From contig NZ_FOVL01000001.1 of NCBI RefSeq assembly GCF_900115145.1, positions 62,001 to 126,000 on the forward strand: a DNA stretch of 64,000 nt. The letters run 5' to 3'. A program made the translations under genes and the position numbers. How positions within the stretch are numbered: the first letter of the stretch is position 1; every line of letters begins with the position of its first letter. This DNA comes from Salegentibacter flavus. GTDB lineage: Bacteria > Bacteroidota > Bacteroidia > Flavobacteriales > Flavobacteriaceae. Below the pieces are notes generated by a model. It worked only from the letters and a program-made list of their open reading frames with translations. It searched no databases and was not told the origin of the DNA. This document shows positions 8,880 to 18,524 of this stretch, one piece after another.

Positions 8880-9764
8880 ATGATGACTGAAAAGAAGAAC
8901 AATACAGCCTTGAAGGTCTTAACCGGTATTCTGGCAGTTGCCCTTGTAGTCCTGGGCATTTATACCGTGAAATTTTATAATGAAGAGAAGGAAAACAAGG
9001 CGATCCTCCAAAAGGAAAAAGCCGTAATTGAAGATGAACTCAATGACCTTATCGTCAAATATGACGAGGCGATCGAGGAAAATGAAGTTCTGGATCAGGA
9101 TCTTGTGAACGCACGCGATAGGATAGAACGTCTTCTGGATTCGGTTCAGGATTATGATGCTACCTATGCCATGAATACCCGACTCCAAAGAGAGATATCC
9201 AATTTAAAGGTGGAAAGGGAAAAATTATTTAGGATAGTAGATAGTTTAAGCGCCCAGAATCAAAGAATGGCAACAAGTCTGGATAGCACCAGCGTAGCCC
9301 TTCAGGAAAGAACCCGAATTTCAGATTCCCTTCAAAATACAAATCAAAGTTTGTCAAACAAGGTAGACAGAGCTTCACAACTTAAAATAACCGGTCTCTC
9401 GGGAGAAGGGGTGATTGTTAGAAACAGTGGAAAGCTGGTGGAAAACGACCGCACCCGAAGAATAGATCAGATAAGAACTTGTTTCACCATTACTGCCAAT
9501 GATCTTGCCGGACCCGGAGAAAGAAATATGTACGTTCAGGTCTATAACCCGGAAAATGAATTGGTAGGCGATGAAATTGTAGTAAACCACGAAGGTGGGC
9601 CTATGGTATATAGTGCAGCCTCTAAGGTTTTTTATGAAAACAATGAGCTGGATGTTTGTATTTTGGCTAACACCAACGAAGAAAAACTGCTTGAAGGAAC
9701 CTATAAGGTTTATGTCTATGCCGAAGACATATTGCTGGGAACAGGATCTTTTAGTCTTAGATAA
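8880..9764 (+). CDS. Membrane-anchored coiled-coil protein
   Basis: A 294-residue protein of unknown function. Residues about 10-30 (LKVLTGILAVALVVLGIYTV) form a single membrane anchor. Residues 32-165 are a long charged coiled coil rich in E, K, R, D and N. The last 125 residues form a compact beta-rich domain (GEGVIVRNSGKLVENDRT, MYVQVYNPENELVGDEIV, GTYKVYVYAEDILLGTGSF) that should lie in the periplasm. This architecture suits a cell-envelope scaffold, but no family was recognised. Two ATG codons open the frame. Confidence 0.7.
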   Translation: MMTEKKNNTALKVLTGILAVALVVLGIYTVKFYNEEKENKAILQKEKAVIEDELNDLIVKYDEAIEENEVLDQDLVNARDRIERLLDSVQDYDATYAMNTRLQREISNLKVEREKLFRIVDSLSAQNQRMATSLDSTSVALQERTRISDSLQNTNQSLSNKVDRASQLKITGLSGEGVIVRNSGKLVENDRTRRIDQIRTCFTITANDLAGPGERNMYVQVYNPENELVGDEIVVNHEGGPMVYSAASKVFYENNELDVCILANTNEEKLLEGTYKVYVYAEDILLGTGSFSLR

Positions 9765-9816
9765 TTAAAAATTTAAATTTCAAAGGCCGCCTTGACTAAT
9801 ATCGGGGTGGTTTTTT

Positions 9817-9824
9817 TATTTTTG
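9817..9824 (+). promoter_or_regulatory. -7 element abutting the glyS start codon
   Basis: TATTTTTG ends 4 bases before the ATG at 9829. If the transcription start is placed as in other Bacteroidota promoters, the mRNA would begin at or within a few bases of the start codon. Confidence 0.5.
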
Positions 9825-9828
9825 CGCT

Positions 9829-11364
9829 ATGGCAAAACAAGAAGATTTATTTAAAAATGTAATATCCCATGCTAAGGAGTATGGGTATATTTTTGCGTCG
9901 AGTGAAATTTATGACGGATTAAGCGCCGTATACGATTATGGTCAGAACGGAGCCGAATTAAAAAAGAACATCAAAGATTACTGGTGGAAAAGCATGGTGC
10001 AACTGCACCAGAATATTGTTGGCCTTGACGCCGCAATCCTGATGCATCCTACCACCTGGAAGGCTTCAGGCCATGTAGATGCTTTTAATGATCCGCTTAT
10101 TGATAATAAAGATTCTAAGAAACGTTACCGTGCCGATGTGCTGGTGGAGGATTATGCTGAAAAGATCCATCAAAAGGCGGAGAAGGAAATTGCGAAAGCA
10201 CGAAAGCGTTTTGGAGATGCCTTCAATGAAGAGGAATTTGTGACGACCAATCCGCGGGTTATTCGTTACCGTAAGGAGCGGAAAGAGATTCTAGAGCGGC
10301 TTGCAAAGTCGTTGACAGAAGAGGATCTCGATGATGTGAAAGCTCTTATTGAAGAATTGGAGATAGCCTGCCCTGAAAGCGGTTCGAAGAACTGGACCAA
10401 TGTCAAGCAATTCAATCTTATGTTTGGCACAAAATTAGGCGCTTCGGCCGAGACTGCTTCAGATCTATACCTCAGGCCGGAAACAGCCCAGGGGATCTTC
10501 GTAAACTTTTCTAATGTTCAGAAAACCGGAAGGATGAAAATTCCTTTTGGAATAGCACAAATTGGTAAAGCTTTCAGAAATGAGATTGTCGCCAGGCAGT
10601 TTATTTTCCGCCAGCGGGAGTTTGAACAGATGGAGATGCAATTTTTTGTACGTCCCGGCGAAGAGCTGAAGTGGTTTGAACACTGGAAGGAAACCCGCCA
10701 GAATTGGCATGATTCCCTTGGTTTAGGAAAAGAAAACTATCGTTTTCACGACCACGAAAAAATGGCGCATTATGCCAATGCCGCCACAGATATAGAATTT
10801 AATTTCCCCTTCGGATTTAAAGAATTGGAGGGAATCCATTCCCGCACAGATTTTGACCTTAAAGCACACGAAGAACATTCAGGAAAAAAACTGCGGTTCT
10901 ATGATCCTGAACTTAAGGAGAATTATGTGCCTTACGTAATTGAAACCTCCATTGGTTTAGACCGAATGTTCCTTGCCGTATTTTCTTCATCTTTAAAGGA
11001 GGAGCAACTTGAAGATGGAAGCAGCAGAACGGTTTTAAAACTTCCTGCTGTGCTGGCACCAACCAAGGCTGCCGTGCTTCCATTGGTTAAAAAGGATGGT
11101 TTACCCGAACTTGCTCAGGAGATTATAGACGAATTGAAATGGGATTTACAGGTACAGTATGATGAAAAAGATGCAATTGGTCGTCGCTACCGCCGTCAGG
11201 ATGCTGCGGGAACACCGTTTTGTATTACAGTGGATCACGAATCTTTGGAGGATAAGACCGTGACCCTTCGCTACAGGGATAGTATGGAGCAAAAACGGGT
11301 GAAAATCTCAGAATTGGCAACTCTTATAAAAGAGGAAGTCGACTTTAAAAAATGGCTGAAGTAA
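9829..11364 (+). CDS. glyS: Glycyl-tRNA synthetase (homodimeric, class II)
   Basis: A 511-residue class II aminoacyl-tRNA synthetase of the alpha2 type. Motif 2 is visible in IGKAFRNEIVARQFIFRQREFEQMEMQ (about residues 247-273), which carries the glycine-enzyme FRNE and RQFIFRQ signatures. Motif 3 lies near ETSIGLDRMFLAV. The C-terminal anticodon-binding domain covers about residues 405-511 (APTKAAVLPLVKKDGL onward). Length suits bacterial alpha2 enzymes. It is a single-gene unit with its own promoter and a strong terminator. Confidence 0.96.
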   Translation: MAKQEDLFKNVISHAKEYGYIFASSEIYDGLSAVYDYGQNGAELKKNIKDYWWKSMVQLHQNIVGLDAAILMHPTTWKASGHVDAFNDPLIDNKDSKKRYRADVLVEDYAEKIHQKAEKEIAKARKRFGDAFNEEEFVTTNPRVIRYRKERKEILERLAKSLTEEDLDDVKALIEELEIACPESGSKNWTNVKQFNLMFGTKLGASAETASDLYLRPETAQGIFVNFSNVQKTGRMKIPFGIAQIGKAFRNEIVARQFIFRQREFEQMEMQFFVRPGEELKWFEHWKETRQNWHDSLGLGKENYRFHDHEKMAHYANAATDIEFNFPFGFKELEGIHSRTDFDLKAHEEHSGKKLRFYDPELKENYVPYVIETSIGLDRMFLAVFSSSLKEEQLEDGSSRTVLKLPAVLAPTKAAVLPLVKKDGLPELAQEIIDELKWDLQVQYDEKDAIGRRYRRQDAAGTPFCITVDHESLEDKTVTLRYRDSMEQKRVKISELATLIKEEVDFKKWLK

Positions 11365-11389
11365 GAATTATTTAATTCAGCTAGATCTT

Positions 11390-11430
11390 ACAAAAGAGGC
11401 ATTTAATAGTTTATTAAGTGCCTCTTTTGT
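11390..11430 (+). terminator. Intrinsic terminator after glyS
   Basis: A perfect 12-bp stem (11390-11401 with 11419-11430), followed by a short T-rich stretch. Confidence 0.8.
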
Positions 11431-11484
11431 TTCTATTATCCTGATAATGATTATTTTTAAGGAATATATCAAGAATCGCTGTAG

Positions 11485-14457
11485 ATGAAAAAAATACTAT
11501 TACTAATTACGTTATTCTATGTTTTTCAACATACTACCGTGGCTCAGGAAAGGGAAGTAGCCGGTCCTGCGTATATCGATTCGGCCCAGGCAGTGCCATC
11601 TGCAGCATTTTCAAAAACAAGGTTAATTACGCCTACAACAGAGTACAAACTCTTTAATCCCAGAAACCGGGGCATTAATAAAATAGTTCCGGGGAAAGGT
11701 CTGCCCAGAGGAGAAGATCCCGTAAGACAGAGTAAAATGGGAGATGTAAAACTTTCCGGTGAAAAAAAACTGAATTTTGAGGCAGTGAGTACTCGGGCGA
11801 CTCCTTCAGATCCTACTGGAGTGGCGGGTCCTAATCATTATGTAAATGCCTGGAATGCTGCTTTTTCAATATTCGATAAAAACGGAAACCAGTTAACGCC
11901 GCCGGCAGATCTTGCAAGTATAGGCGGGGAGTTTACAAACGAAAGAGGAGGAGATCCAATTGTGGTTTATGACGAAAACGCCGATCGATATGTTATTAGT
12001 CAGATGGACACGCTTCCGGGAAGTTTTCTAATAGCGGTTTCTCAAGGACCTGACCCTGTTAATTCCGGATGGTACACCTATCGTTTTCCAACAAATGGAA
12101 TGTATCCCGATTATCCAAAGTTGTCGGTTTGGAGCGATGGTTATTATTTCACTACCAATAAAGACAATACTACCGCCGACCAAAGTGAGGTGATATACGT
12201 GATGGAGCGCGATAAAATGTTAAGAGGAGAATCAGCTCAGGTGATTGGTTTTCCACTTCCGGGAATCAAAACCACCAGATTTTATAGCCCGGCTGCCTTC
12301 CATGTTAACGGAAGAGAATTACCGCCGCCGGGGAATTCCCCTATTATTTACATGCAGGATGACTCCTGGGAAGGTGTAAATGAAGATCATTTAAAATTAT
12401 GGTTGGTGAATGTAGATTGGAATCAGCCGGGCAATTCTACTATTTCTGAATCCCAGGAACTGGGAGTTGCAGAAGGAGTGTCGCCTTTTCATTCTACTTT
12501 TGATGGAGGCTCGTTTAAGAATTTATCTCAGCCTTTTGATGCCCCTGATCTGGATGCGTTACAAGCTACCATGATGTACGCTACCCAATATCGCAGGTTT
12601 GGGACTCACAACTCGGTGGTAATGAATTTTGTGGTAGATATTGAACCCAGTGCAGCCGAGCATGCTGCAGTGAGATGGTATGAACTTCGGCAGCGCCAGG
12701 ATGGAGATCAATGGCAGGTATACCAGGAAGGTACTTATGCTCCTGATAAAAGTGACAGGTTCGGGGGTAGTATCGCTATTGATGCTGAAGGGAATATAGG
12801 TTTAGGCTATACTGTTCTGGATGATAGTCCGGAGCGGCCAATTCCGCCTTCTTTGCGTTTTACAGGTAGGTTTGAAGGAGATCCCAGAGGAGTTATGACC
12901 GTGGAAGAAGAAAGTATTATAGAAGGGATTAGTCCGAATCCCAGTTTTCGCTATGGAGATTATTCCCATATGAGTGTAGATGCCCAGGACGGATTAACTT
13001 TCTGGTATATAGGCGAAGTATTTGAAGGCGAACAGCGCATTAACCAGGTTGGAACCTTCAGGATCGCCCCGGAATATAACAATGACCTTGCGCTTACAAA
13101 ATTAGTGGCTCCTGTTGAGTCAACACTGGGAGAGAATGAAGAAATAATTATTAGAATCAGAAACCTGGGAAGAAATTCCCAAACTGATTTTGAAGTGAGT
13201 TATTCTATAAATGGAGGAGGAACAATCACAGAGACGGTGAACCAAACCCTTGAAAGCACCGAAATGATGGAATATACTTTTAGTGAAACGGTAGACCTTT
13301 CAGAATCCGGGGCAGAGTATGAAATTACAGTAAGTGTAAATCCGGCTGCCGATGAAAATGACACAAACAACAGTCTGACAGAGACAATACGGCATCTATC
13401 TCCTAACGATATTGGAATAAGTTCTATTGATGCACCTGAAACAGGGGAGTTCCTGGATTCAACGGAGGAAGTAGTAGTTACCATCGAAAATTTTGGTGGT
13501 ATGCCTCAGGAAGGTTTTCAGGTAAGCTATCAGTTGGGAAATAATTTTAGTGTGGTTGAGAATTTCCCGGGCGTTTTAGGCGTTGGGGAAGATGAGGTCT
13601 TCACATTTTCTGAAACTGTAGATCTTTCCAGCTCGGGATGGTATGAAATAACAGCCAGTACTTTGCTCGAAACCGACACAAAACCAGAAAACGATTCAGT
13701 AGAAGAAACCATTGTTAGTATGGATTGTATTCCTCGAGGGAGTGATTGTAGCTTTGGAGATGGAATCTGGGCCTTTGAACTCGGCGATATTTTAAATGAA
13801 AATATTCCCTGCGGAAACGGCTACATCGATTTTACCGATCAGACAACTATAATAGACCGCTCTGAAGGCACGCAGGAAGTATCAGTGCAAACTTCCTTTG
13901 TTGCCGAGGAAAGGGAACAATTTTCTATGTGGATAGATTTCAATGACAATGCAGTTTTTGAAGATTCTGAAATGGTTATTGAATCTCAGCCGTTAACCCG
14001 CTATAAGGCCTGGGAAACTTTTGAATTTGATCTTCCGCAAGATGCGCCGTTGGGGCAACATCTTTTAAGAATAAGGGCGGGAGATACAAATCCGGAATGG
14101 AGTGGAGATCTAAATTCTCCATGTTCTGTTATGCAATATGGTACTACCCACGATTATACAGTAACCATAACAGATAGCACGTTGGATATTGATGATCACC
14201 TGCTTTCAGAAGCAGAATTCGTTATCCTTTCTAAGGACCAGAAGCATTTTAAGGCCATTCTCGAAACCACCTATGATCAACCACTAAGAATAAGCGTATA
14301 CAATATACTTGGCCAACAAATGATAGAAAATCAAATAATGAGCGATGGTAACGCCTATGTTTATGAATTTGATATGAGCTATGCCGCAAGAGGAGTTTAC
14401 CTGGTGCGGGTGGGTACTTGGGAAGTGGGAAGAGTAAAAAGGATTATCGTAAAATAA
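11485..14457 (+). CDS. Type IX-secreted protein with CARDB-like and GEVED domains
   Basis: A 990-residue secreted protein. A signal peptide ends near residue 20 (FQHTTVAQE). Residues 85-530 form a large domain beginning PSDPTGVAGPNHYVNAW, seen in many Flavobacteria exported proteins and of unknown function. Two CARDB-like beta-sandwich repeats follow (about 532-635 and 640-740, starting NNDLALTKL and NDIGISSI). A GEVED domain spans about 748-893, with WIDFNDNAVFED and GTTHDYTV. The last 90 residues resemble the type A sorting domain of the type IX system (LRISVYNILGQQM, RGVYLVRV, KRIIVK). It is probably exported across the outer membrane. No catalytic motif was recognised. Confidence 0.85.
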   Translation: MKKILLLITLFYVFQHTTVAQEREVAGPAYIDSAQAVPSAAFSKTRLITPTTEYKLFNPRNRGINKIVPGKGLPRGEDPVRQSKMGDVKLSGEKKLNFEAVSTRATPSDPTGVAGPNHYVNAWNAAFSIFDKNGNQLTPPADLASIGGEFTNERGGDPIVVYDENADRYVISQMDTLPGSFLIAVSQGPDPVNSGWYTYRFPTNGMYPDYPKLSVWSDGYYFTTNKDNTTADQSEVIYVMERDKMLRGESAQVIGFPLPGIKTTRFYSPAAFHVNGRELPPPGNSPIIYMQDDSWEGVNEDHLKLWLVNVDWNQPGNSTISESQELGVAEGVSPFHSTFDGGSFKNLSQPFDAPDLDALQATMMYATQYRRFGTHNSVVMNFVVDIEPSAAEHAAVRWYELRQRQDGDQWQVYQEGTYAPDKSDRFGGSIAIDAEGNIGLGYTVLDDSPERPIPPSLRFTGRFEGDPRGVMTVEEESIIEGISPNPSFRYGDYSHMSVDAQDGLTFWYIGEVFEGEQRINQVGTFRIAPEYNNDLALTKLVAPVESTLGENEEIIIRIRNLGRNSQTDFEVSYSINGGGTITETVNQTLESTEMMEYTFSETVDLSESGAEYEITVSVNPAADENDTNNSLTETIRHLSPNDIGISSIDAPETGEFLDSTEEVVVTIENFGGMPQEGFQVSYQLGNNFSVVENFPGVLGVGEDEVFTFSETVDLSSSGWYEITASTLLETDTKPENDSVEETIVSMDCIPRGSDCSFGDGIWAFELGDILNENIPCGNGYIDFTDQTTIIDRSEGTQEVSVQTSFVAEEREQFSMWIDFNDNAVFEDSEMVIESQPLTRYKAWETFEFDLPQDAPLGQHLLRIRAGDTNPEWSGDLNSPCSVMQYGTTHDYTVTITDSTLDIDDHLLSEAEFVILSKDQKHFKAILETTYDQPLRISVYNILGQQMIENQIMSDGNAYVYEFDMSYAARGVYLVRVGTWEVGRVKRIIVK

Positions 14458-14517
14458 TGAGTTTCTACCTTTATAAATTTTTCAAATAACGTTATTTTTT
14501 TAATTGAATTCCGGAAC

Positions 14518-14547
14518 TTGTGGTTTTTCCCGGAAGCCTTATTTTTG
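14518..14547 (+). promoter_or_regulatory. Promoter of the exonuclease III operon
   Basis: TTG at 14518-14520 and TATTTTTG at 14540-14547 are 19 bases apart, matching the Bacteroidota pattern. The predicted leader is about 11 bases. Confidence 0.6.
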
Positions 14548-14562
14548 AGCAAAACAGATTAA

Positions 14563-15324
14563 ATGAAGATTATTTCCTATAATGTAAACGGAATAAGAGC
14601 AGCACTTAGAAAGGGATTTTTAGATTGGGTACAGCAGGTAGATCCAGATGTGGTTTGTCTTCAGGAAATTAAAGCCCAGCCCGAACAACTTAACCTCGAG
14701 GATTTTGAAGAGGCTGGATACCCATATCACTATTGGTATCCAGCACAAAAAAAAGGCTATAGTGGTGTGGCCATCCTGAGTAAAACCAAACCTGAGAACG
14801 TTGAATTCGGTACAGGGATAGATTACATGGATTTTGAAGGTCGTAACATTAGAGTAGATTTCGAAGAGTTTTCGGTAATGAGCCTTTATCTGCCTTCGGG
14901 TACAAATATCAATCGTCTTGAGCATAAACTGCAGTATATGGACGATTTTCAGCGATATATAGACAATCTTAAACTCGAAGTTCCCAATTTGGTGATCTGT
15001 GGAGATTATAATATTTGCCATCAACCCATCGATATCCACGACCCGGTTCGTTTAAAGAATGTTTCCGGATTTCTTCCTGTAGAACGGGAGTGGCTGGACA
15101 GATTTATAAAAAGTGGATTTATAGACTCTTTCCGGTACTTTAATGAGGAGGCCGATCAATATTCCTGGTGGAGTTACCGTGCCAATGCGCGTGCCAATAA
15201 CAAAGGCTGGAGAATAGATTATAATTTAGTGGCAGAGCCATTGCAAGATAAGTTAAAACGAGCCGTTATATTACCGGAAGCATATCACAGCGATCATTGC
15301 CCCGTATTGCTGGAGCTTAGATAA
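14563..15324 (+). CDS. xth: Exodeoxyribonuclease III (AP endonuclease)
   Basis: A 253-residue Mg-dependent nuclease of the exonuclease/endonuclease/phosphatase fold that cuts at abasic sites in base-excision repair. Visible signatures are NVNGIRAALRKG near the start, VCLQEIKAQ with the metal-binding Glu, GDYNICHQPIDIHDP, and the C-terminal SDHCPVLLEL containing the catalytic His. It is the first gene of a plus-strand run with the OmpA lipoprotein (20-base gap) and the aldo/keto reductase (24-base gap). Confidence 0.95.
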   Translation: MKIISYNVNGIRAALRKGFLDWVQQVDPDVVCLQEIKAQPEQLNLEDFEEAGYPYHYWYPAQKKGYSGVAILSKTKPENVEFGTGIDYMDFEGRNIRVDFEEFSVMSLYLPSGTNINRLEHKLQYMDDFQRYIDNLKLEVPNLVICGDYNICHQPIDIHDPVRLKNVSGFLPVEREWLDRFIKSGFIDSFRYFNEEADQYSWWSYRANARANNKGWRIDYNLVAEPLQDKLKRAVILPEAYHSDHCPVLLELR

Positions 15325-15344
15325 AATCCCGAAAACCCTTAATT

Positions 15345-16292
15345 ATGAAGAAAATAGCCTTGTTGTTTGTTGTGATTTTTTCCCTTACTTCCTGTGTGTC
15401 TTCAAAAGTCTACAATGACCTTGAAAGCAAACATGCCGACCTGAAGCGGGAAAATCGAAACCTTAAAAGCGACCTTGATAAATACAAAAATCTCGATGAA
15501 GACTTTTCAGTATTAAATAAGGATTATGCTGAAGCCGTTGCAGAAAGAGATCGTTTAAAAGAAGAGCTGGCGAGCAATAGAAGAAAATACGAGACCCTGA
15601 AGGATTCTTATGATGCCCTGGAAGAAAACAGCTCGGCGGCCATTGCTGATAATTCCCGCCAAAATCGCCAACTTCTGGCAGAGCTGGAAGAAAAGGAAAA
15701 TGCGCTTGCACAGGAGCAGGCTCGATTGACTAGGTTACAAAAAGATTTGGATTCGAGATCGAGGAGAATCGATGAGCTGGAGGGACTAATAGCAGCCAAA
15801 GATGCCAAAATGAACGCGCTTAAAGACGCGATTTCTAAGGCGCTTACCAATTTTGAAGGTAAAGGCTTAAGTGTAGAACAACGCGATGGGAAAGTTTATG
15901 TCTCTATGGAAAATAAATTGCTTTTTAGCTCGGGAAGCTGGGCAGTAAATTCCGAAGGAAGACAAGCGGTACAGCAGTTAGGACAGGTGTTGGCACAAAA
16001 TCCTGATATCGCTGTGCTAATAGAGGGTCATACCGATGATGTGCCATATGGCGGAAGCGGGCCTCTAAAAGATAATTGGGATCTTTCAACCAAGAGAGCA
16101 ACCTCCATTGTCCAAATCCTTCGTGCAAATAATAATATAGACCCACAAAACCTTACCGCTGCCGGGCGTGGTGAACATGCTCCGGTTGCTACAAATGAAA
16201 CTGCGGAAGGCAGATCAAAAAACAGAAGAATAGAAGTTATTCTTACTCCAAAACTTGATGAGGTAACCAAATTGTTAAACGAAGAGGAATAA
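15345..16292 (+). CDS. OmpA-family lipoprotein with coiled coil
   Basis: A 315-residue outer-membrane lipoprotein. The signal peptide ends in FSLTSCVSSK, giving lipidation at Cys17. Residues about 20-165 are a heptad-rich coiled coil. The C-terminal third is an OmpA-type peptidoglycan-binding domain, with LFSSGSWAVNSEG, IEGHTDDVPYGG, NWDLSTKRATSIV and the NRRIEVIL end motif. The build predicts a tether from the outer membrane to peptidoglycan through a rod-like spacer. It is cotranscribed with xth upstream and the aldo/keto reductase downstream, with no obvious functional link. Confidence 0.9.
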   Translation: MKKIALLFVVIFSLTSCVSSKVYNDLESKHADLKRENRNLKSDLDKYKNLDEDFSVLNKDYAEAVAERDRLKEELASNRRKYETLKDSYDALEENSSAAIADNSRQNRQLLAELEEKENALAQEQARLTRLQKDLDSRSRRIDELEGLIAAKDAKMNALKDAISKALTNFEGKGLSVEQRDGKVYVSMENKLLFSSGSWAVNSEGRQAVQQLGQVLAQNPDIAVLIEGHTDDVPYGGSGPLKDNWDLSTKRATSIVQILRANNNIDPQNLTAAGRGEHAPVATNETAEGRSKNRRIEVILTPKLDEVTKLLNEEE

Positions 16293-16316
16293 AGATTTTC
16301 CTTAGGAAATTATGAT

Positions 16317-17351
16317 ATGAAATATACTAACCTACCGAATACCGATATAAAAGTAAGTAAAATATGCCTGGGCACAATGACCTGGGGAGAACAGAATACA
16401 GAAGTCGAAGGCCATCAGCAAATCGAGCTTGCGCTGGATAAAGGAGTAAATTTCCTTGATACTGCTGAAATGTATGCCGTGCCCGCCCGCCCCGAAACCC
16501 AGGGAAGAACCGAAGAAATAATAGGAACCTGGCTTAACAAAACCAAAAGAAGAGATGAGATTGTCCTGGCTTCAAAAATTGCTGGCCCGGGGGAGCAGGT
16601 GGCTCATATCCGTGAGAAACTTGATTATTCCAGGGAAGCCTTGGAAGATGCTCTCGATAAAAGCTTAAAACGCCTGCAAACCGATGTGATTGATTTATAT
16701 CAGTTGCACTGGCCGGAGCGACAAACAAATTTTTTTGGGAAAAGAGGGTTTTCATTAGACGAAGATGAAGGCTGGAAGGAAAATTTTGAAGAGGTGCTTT
16801 CTAACCTCCAGTATTTCGTGAAAAAAGGAAAGATAAAGTACATAGGTCTTTCAAACGAAACTCCTTATGGACTAATGCGTTTCCTTGAGGAAAGCAAGAA
16901 GGATCTGCCAAGAGTGCTTACTGTTCAGAATCCATATAATCTTTTAAACCGAAAAGACGAAATTGGGCTGACTGAGATTCTACATCGGGAAAAGGTGGGT
17001 TATCTGCCTTATTCACCGCTTGGAATGGGGGTTTTAACCGGGAAACATCTGGATGGAATAAAGAAAAATAGCAGGCTGGATCTCTTTCCGCAGTACAAAA
17101 GATATTCAGGAGATCAGGCGGTGAAAGCCACCAGGGAATACAGCGAAATCGCTAAAAAACATGGGCTCAGTTTTGCACAAATGTCACTCGCTTTTATCAA
17201 TCAGCAGCCCTTTGTAACCAGTAACATTGTTGGTGCGACCAATCTTGATCAACTTGCTGAAAATATCGGAAGCATAGACCTGGAGCTTTCTTCTGAAATA
17301 CTTGAGGAAATAAACGCTGTTCACGAGAGAATTCCAAATCCGGCTCCCTAA
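16317..17351 (+). CDS. Aldo/keto reductase (Tas-like)
   Basis: A 344-residue NAD(P)H-dependent oxidoreductase with a TIM-barrel fold. The catalytic set is visible: Asp and Tyr in FLDTAEMYAVP, Lys in IVLASKIAGP, and His in LYQLHWPERQ. The NADP-binding C-terminal segment includes SNIVGATNLDQLAENI. The PARPETQGRTEEIIG insert resembles E. coli Tas. The substrate is unknown. Its 3' end overlaps the convergent M23 peptidase gene by 4 bases. Confidence 0.9.
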   Translation: MKYTNLPNTDIKVSKICLGTMTWGEQNTEVEGHQQIELALDKGVNFLDTAEMYAVPARPETQGRTEEIIGTWLNKTKRRDEIVLASKIAGPGEQVAHIREKLDYSREALEDALDKSLKRLQTDVIDLYQLHWPERQTNFFGKRGFSLDEDEGWKENFEEVLSNLQYFVKKGKIKYIGLSNETPYGLMRFLEESKKDLPRVLTVQNPYNLLNRKDEIGLTEILHREKVGYLPYSPLGMGVLTGKHLDGIKKNSRLDLFPQYKRYSGDQAVKATREYSEIAKKHGLSFAQMSLAFINQQPFVTSNIVGATNLDQLAENIGSIDLELSSEILEEINAVHERIPNPAP

Positions 17352-18490
17352 ATCGGGCTTACAAGACTTTGGTGAATAAACACTGCTCTGTCTTCAAAAG
17401 TCCTTACGTGATACCAGTCTTTTGATTTTCCAAGGAAATTTAAAGTGTCATTAGCGGTGAGGGTTTTCAGGACTGTGGAGTTTCTGGTAGCAGGTCGGTT
17501 TCTCAGATTAGCCTTTGAAGAGGTGACCAATAGTTTACCGGGATAGAGGTTTTCAGGAGAATCCTCAATCTCCAATTTCTGGGATTGGAATACAAAACTC
17601 AGTGGATTTATCGCGCCCCCATAACTTTTGTAAATCCCGAAATGTAGATGTGGTGGTGTGGTGCGGGCGTTTCCGGTATTTCCTACATAGCCCAGAGTAT
17701 CTCCCACCTTTACTTTTCCTGAATTTGGATGAATACTGTCTAAGTGGGCGTAATACAAAGATTGGTTTCTTTTATTGTCGCGCAGCCATACCTGTTTACC
17801 TCCCAGGCCTTTTTCACCGGTATAGGTGATATGCCCATCTGTGGCCGCTACTACCGGAGTTCCGCGTTTAGCAAAAATATCTATTCCTTCGTGGCTTCTG
17901 GTACCTCCGCCTCTCACCGCGCCCCAGTAACTTTGTATAGAATTGTTTTTACCAGCCAGGACCGGGAACAAATAGGCCGGTCTTTTTTGCATTTTAAATA
18001 AAAAAGGGGTGTTAGCCTCAATTTCCGGTTGGATTATCAGTTTATAGCTTCCCGCCTCTTCAGGTTCAAAACTAAATTCCTTTTTCTGAAATTCAGCGGT
18101 TTTAATTTTTTCAAAACCTGAAGTTGAATCTCCTTTTTTCTGATAAAGTTCAATGAATACCAGATCTTTAACTGAATCTGTTTCGGCCTCAAATGAGAGA
18201 ATTTCTCCCGGTTGCAGCTCCATTTCATAGGAATAGATATGGAAACTACGGGGAGAGAATTTCCCCGTTTCGGCATATGGAAACTCTATATTAACGTTAT
18301 CCATCAGCGCAAGATCCACCCTGGATTGCCATAGCTCATATAATTCATCAGAAATATCGAAATCCCGCTGGTATTTTTCCTTTGCGGTTGGATTGGTGAT
18401 AAAATCGGAAGCCGTATTGATCTGGGAACAGGCAGTGCTTAGTAAAACAAGGCTGATTACAAGTATTTTTATCTGCAATGTCTTTTTCAT
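17348..18490 (-). CDS. M23 metallopeptidase lipoprotein with SH3 domain
   Basis: A 380-residue envelope peptidoglycan hydrolase candidate. A lipoprotein signal ends in VLLSTACSQ (Cys21). The middle part before residue 180 is a beta-rich region of unknown type. The M23 (LytM) domain shows SHEGIDIFAKRGTPVVA, with the HxxxD zinc ligands, and PPHLHFGIY, with the HxH ligands, so it should be active. The C-terminus (NLRNRPATRNSTVLKTL to WYHVRT) is an SH3b-like wall-binding domain. It is the last gene of the panC operon, 34 bases after radA. Confidence 0.9.
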   Translation of the reverse strand: MKKTLQIKILVISLVLLSTACSQINTASDFITNPTAKEKYQRDFDISDELYELWQSRVDLALMDNVNIEFPYAETGKFSPRSFHIYSYEMELQPGEILSFEAETDSVKDLVFIELYQKKGDSTSGFEKIKTAEFQKKEFSFEPEEAGSYKLIIQPEIEANTPFLFKMQKRPAYLFPVLAGKNNSIQSYWGAVRGGGTRSHEGIDIFAKRGTPVVAATDGHITYTGEKGLGGKQVWLRDNKRNQSLYYAHLDSIHPNSGKVKVGDTLGYVGNTGNARTTPPHLHFGIYKSYGGAINPLSFVFQSQKLEIEDSPENLYPGKLLVTSSKANLRNRPATRNSTVLKTLTANDTLNFLGKSKDWYHVRTFEDRAVFIHQSLVSPI

Positions 18491-18524
18491 AGTCGCCTAC
18501 ATTAAGGCAGTAACTATGCCAGTT

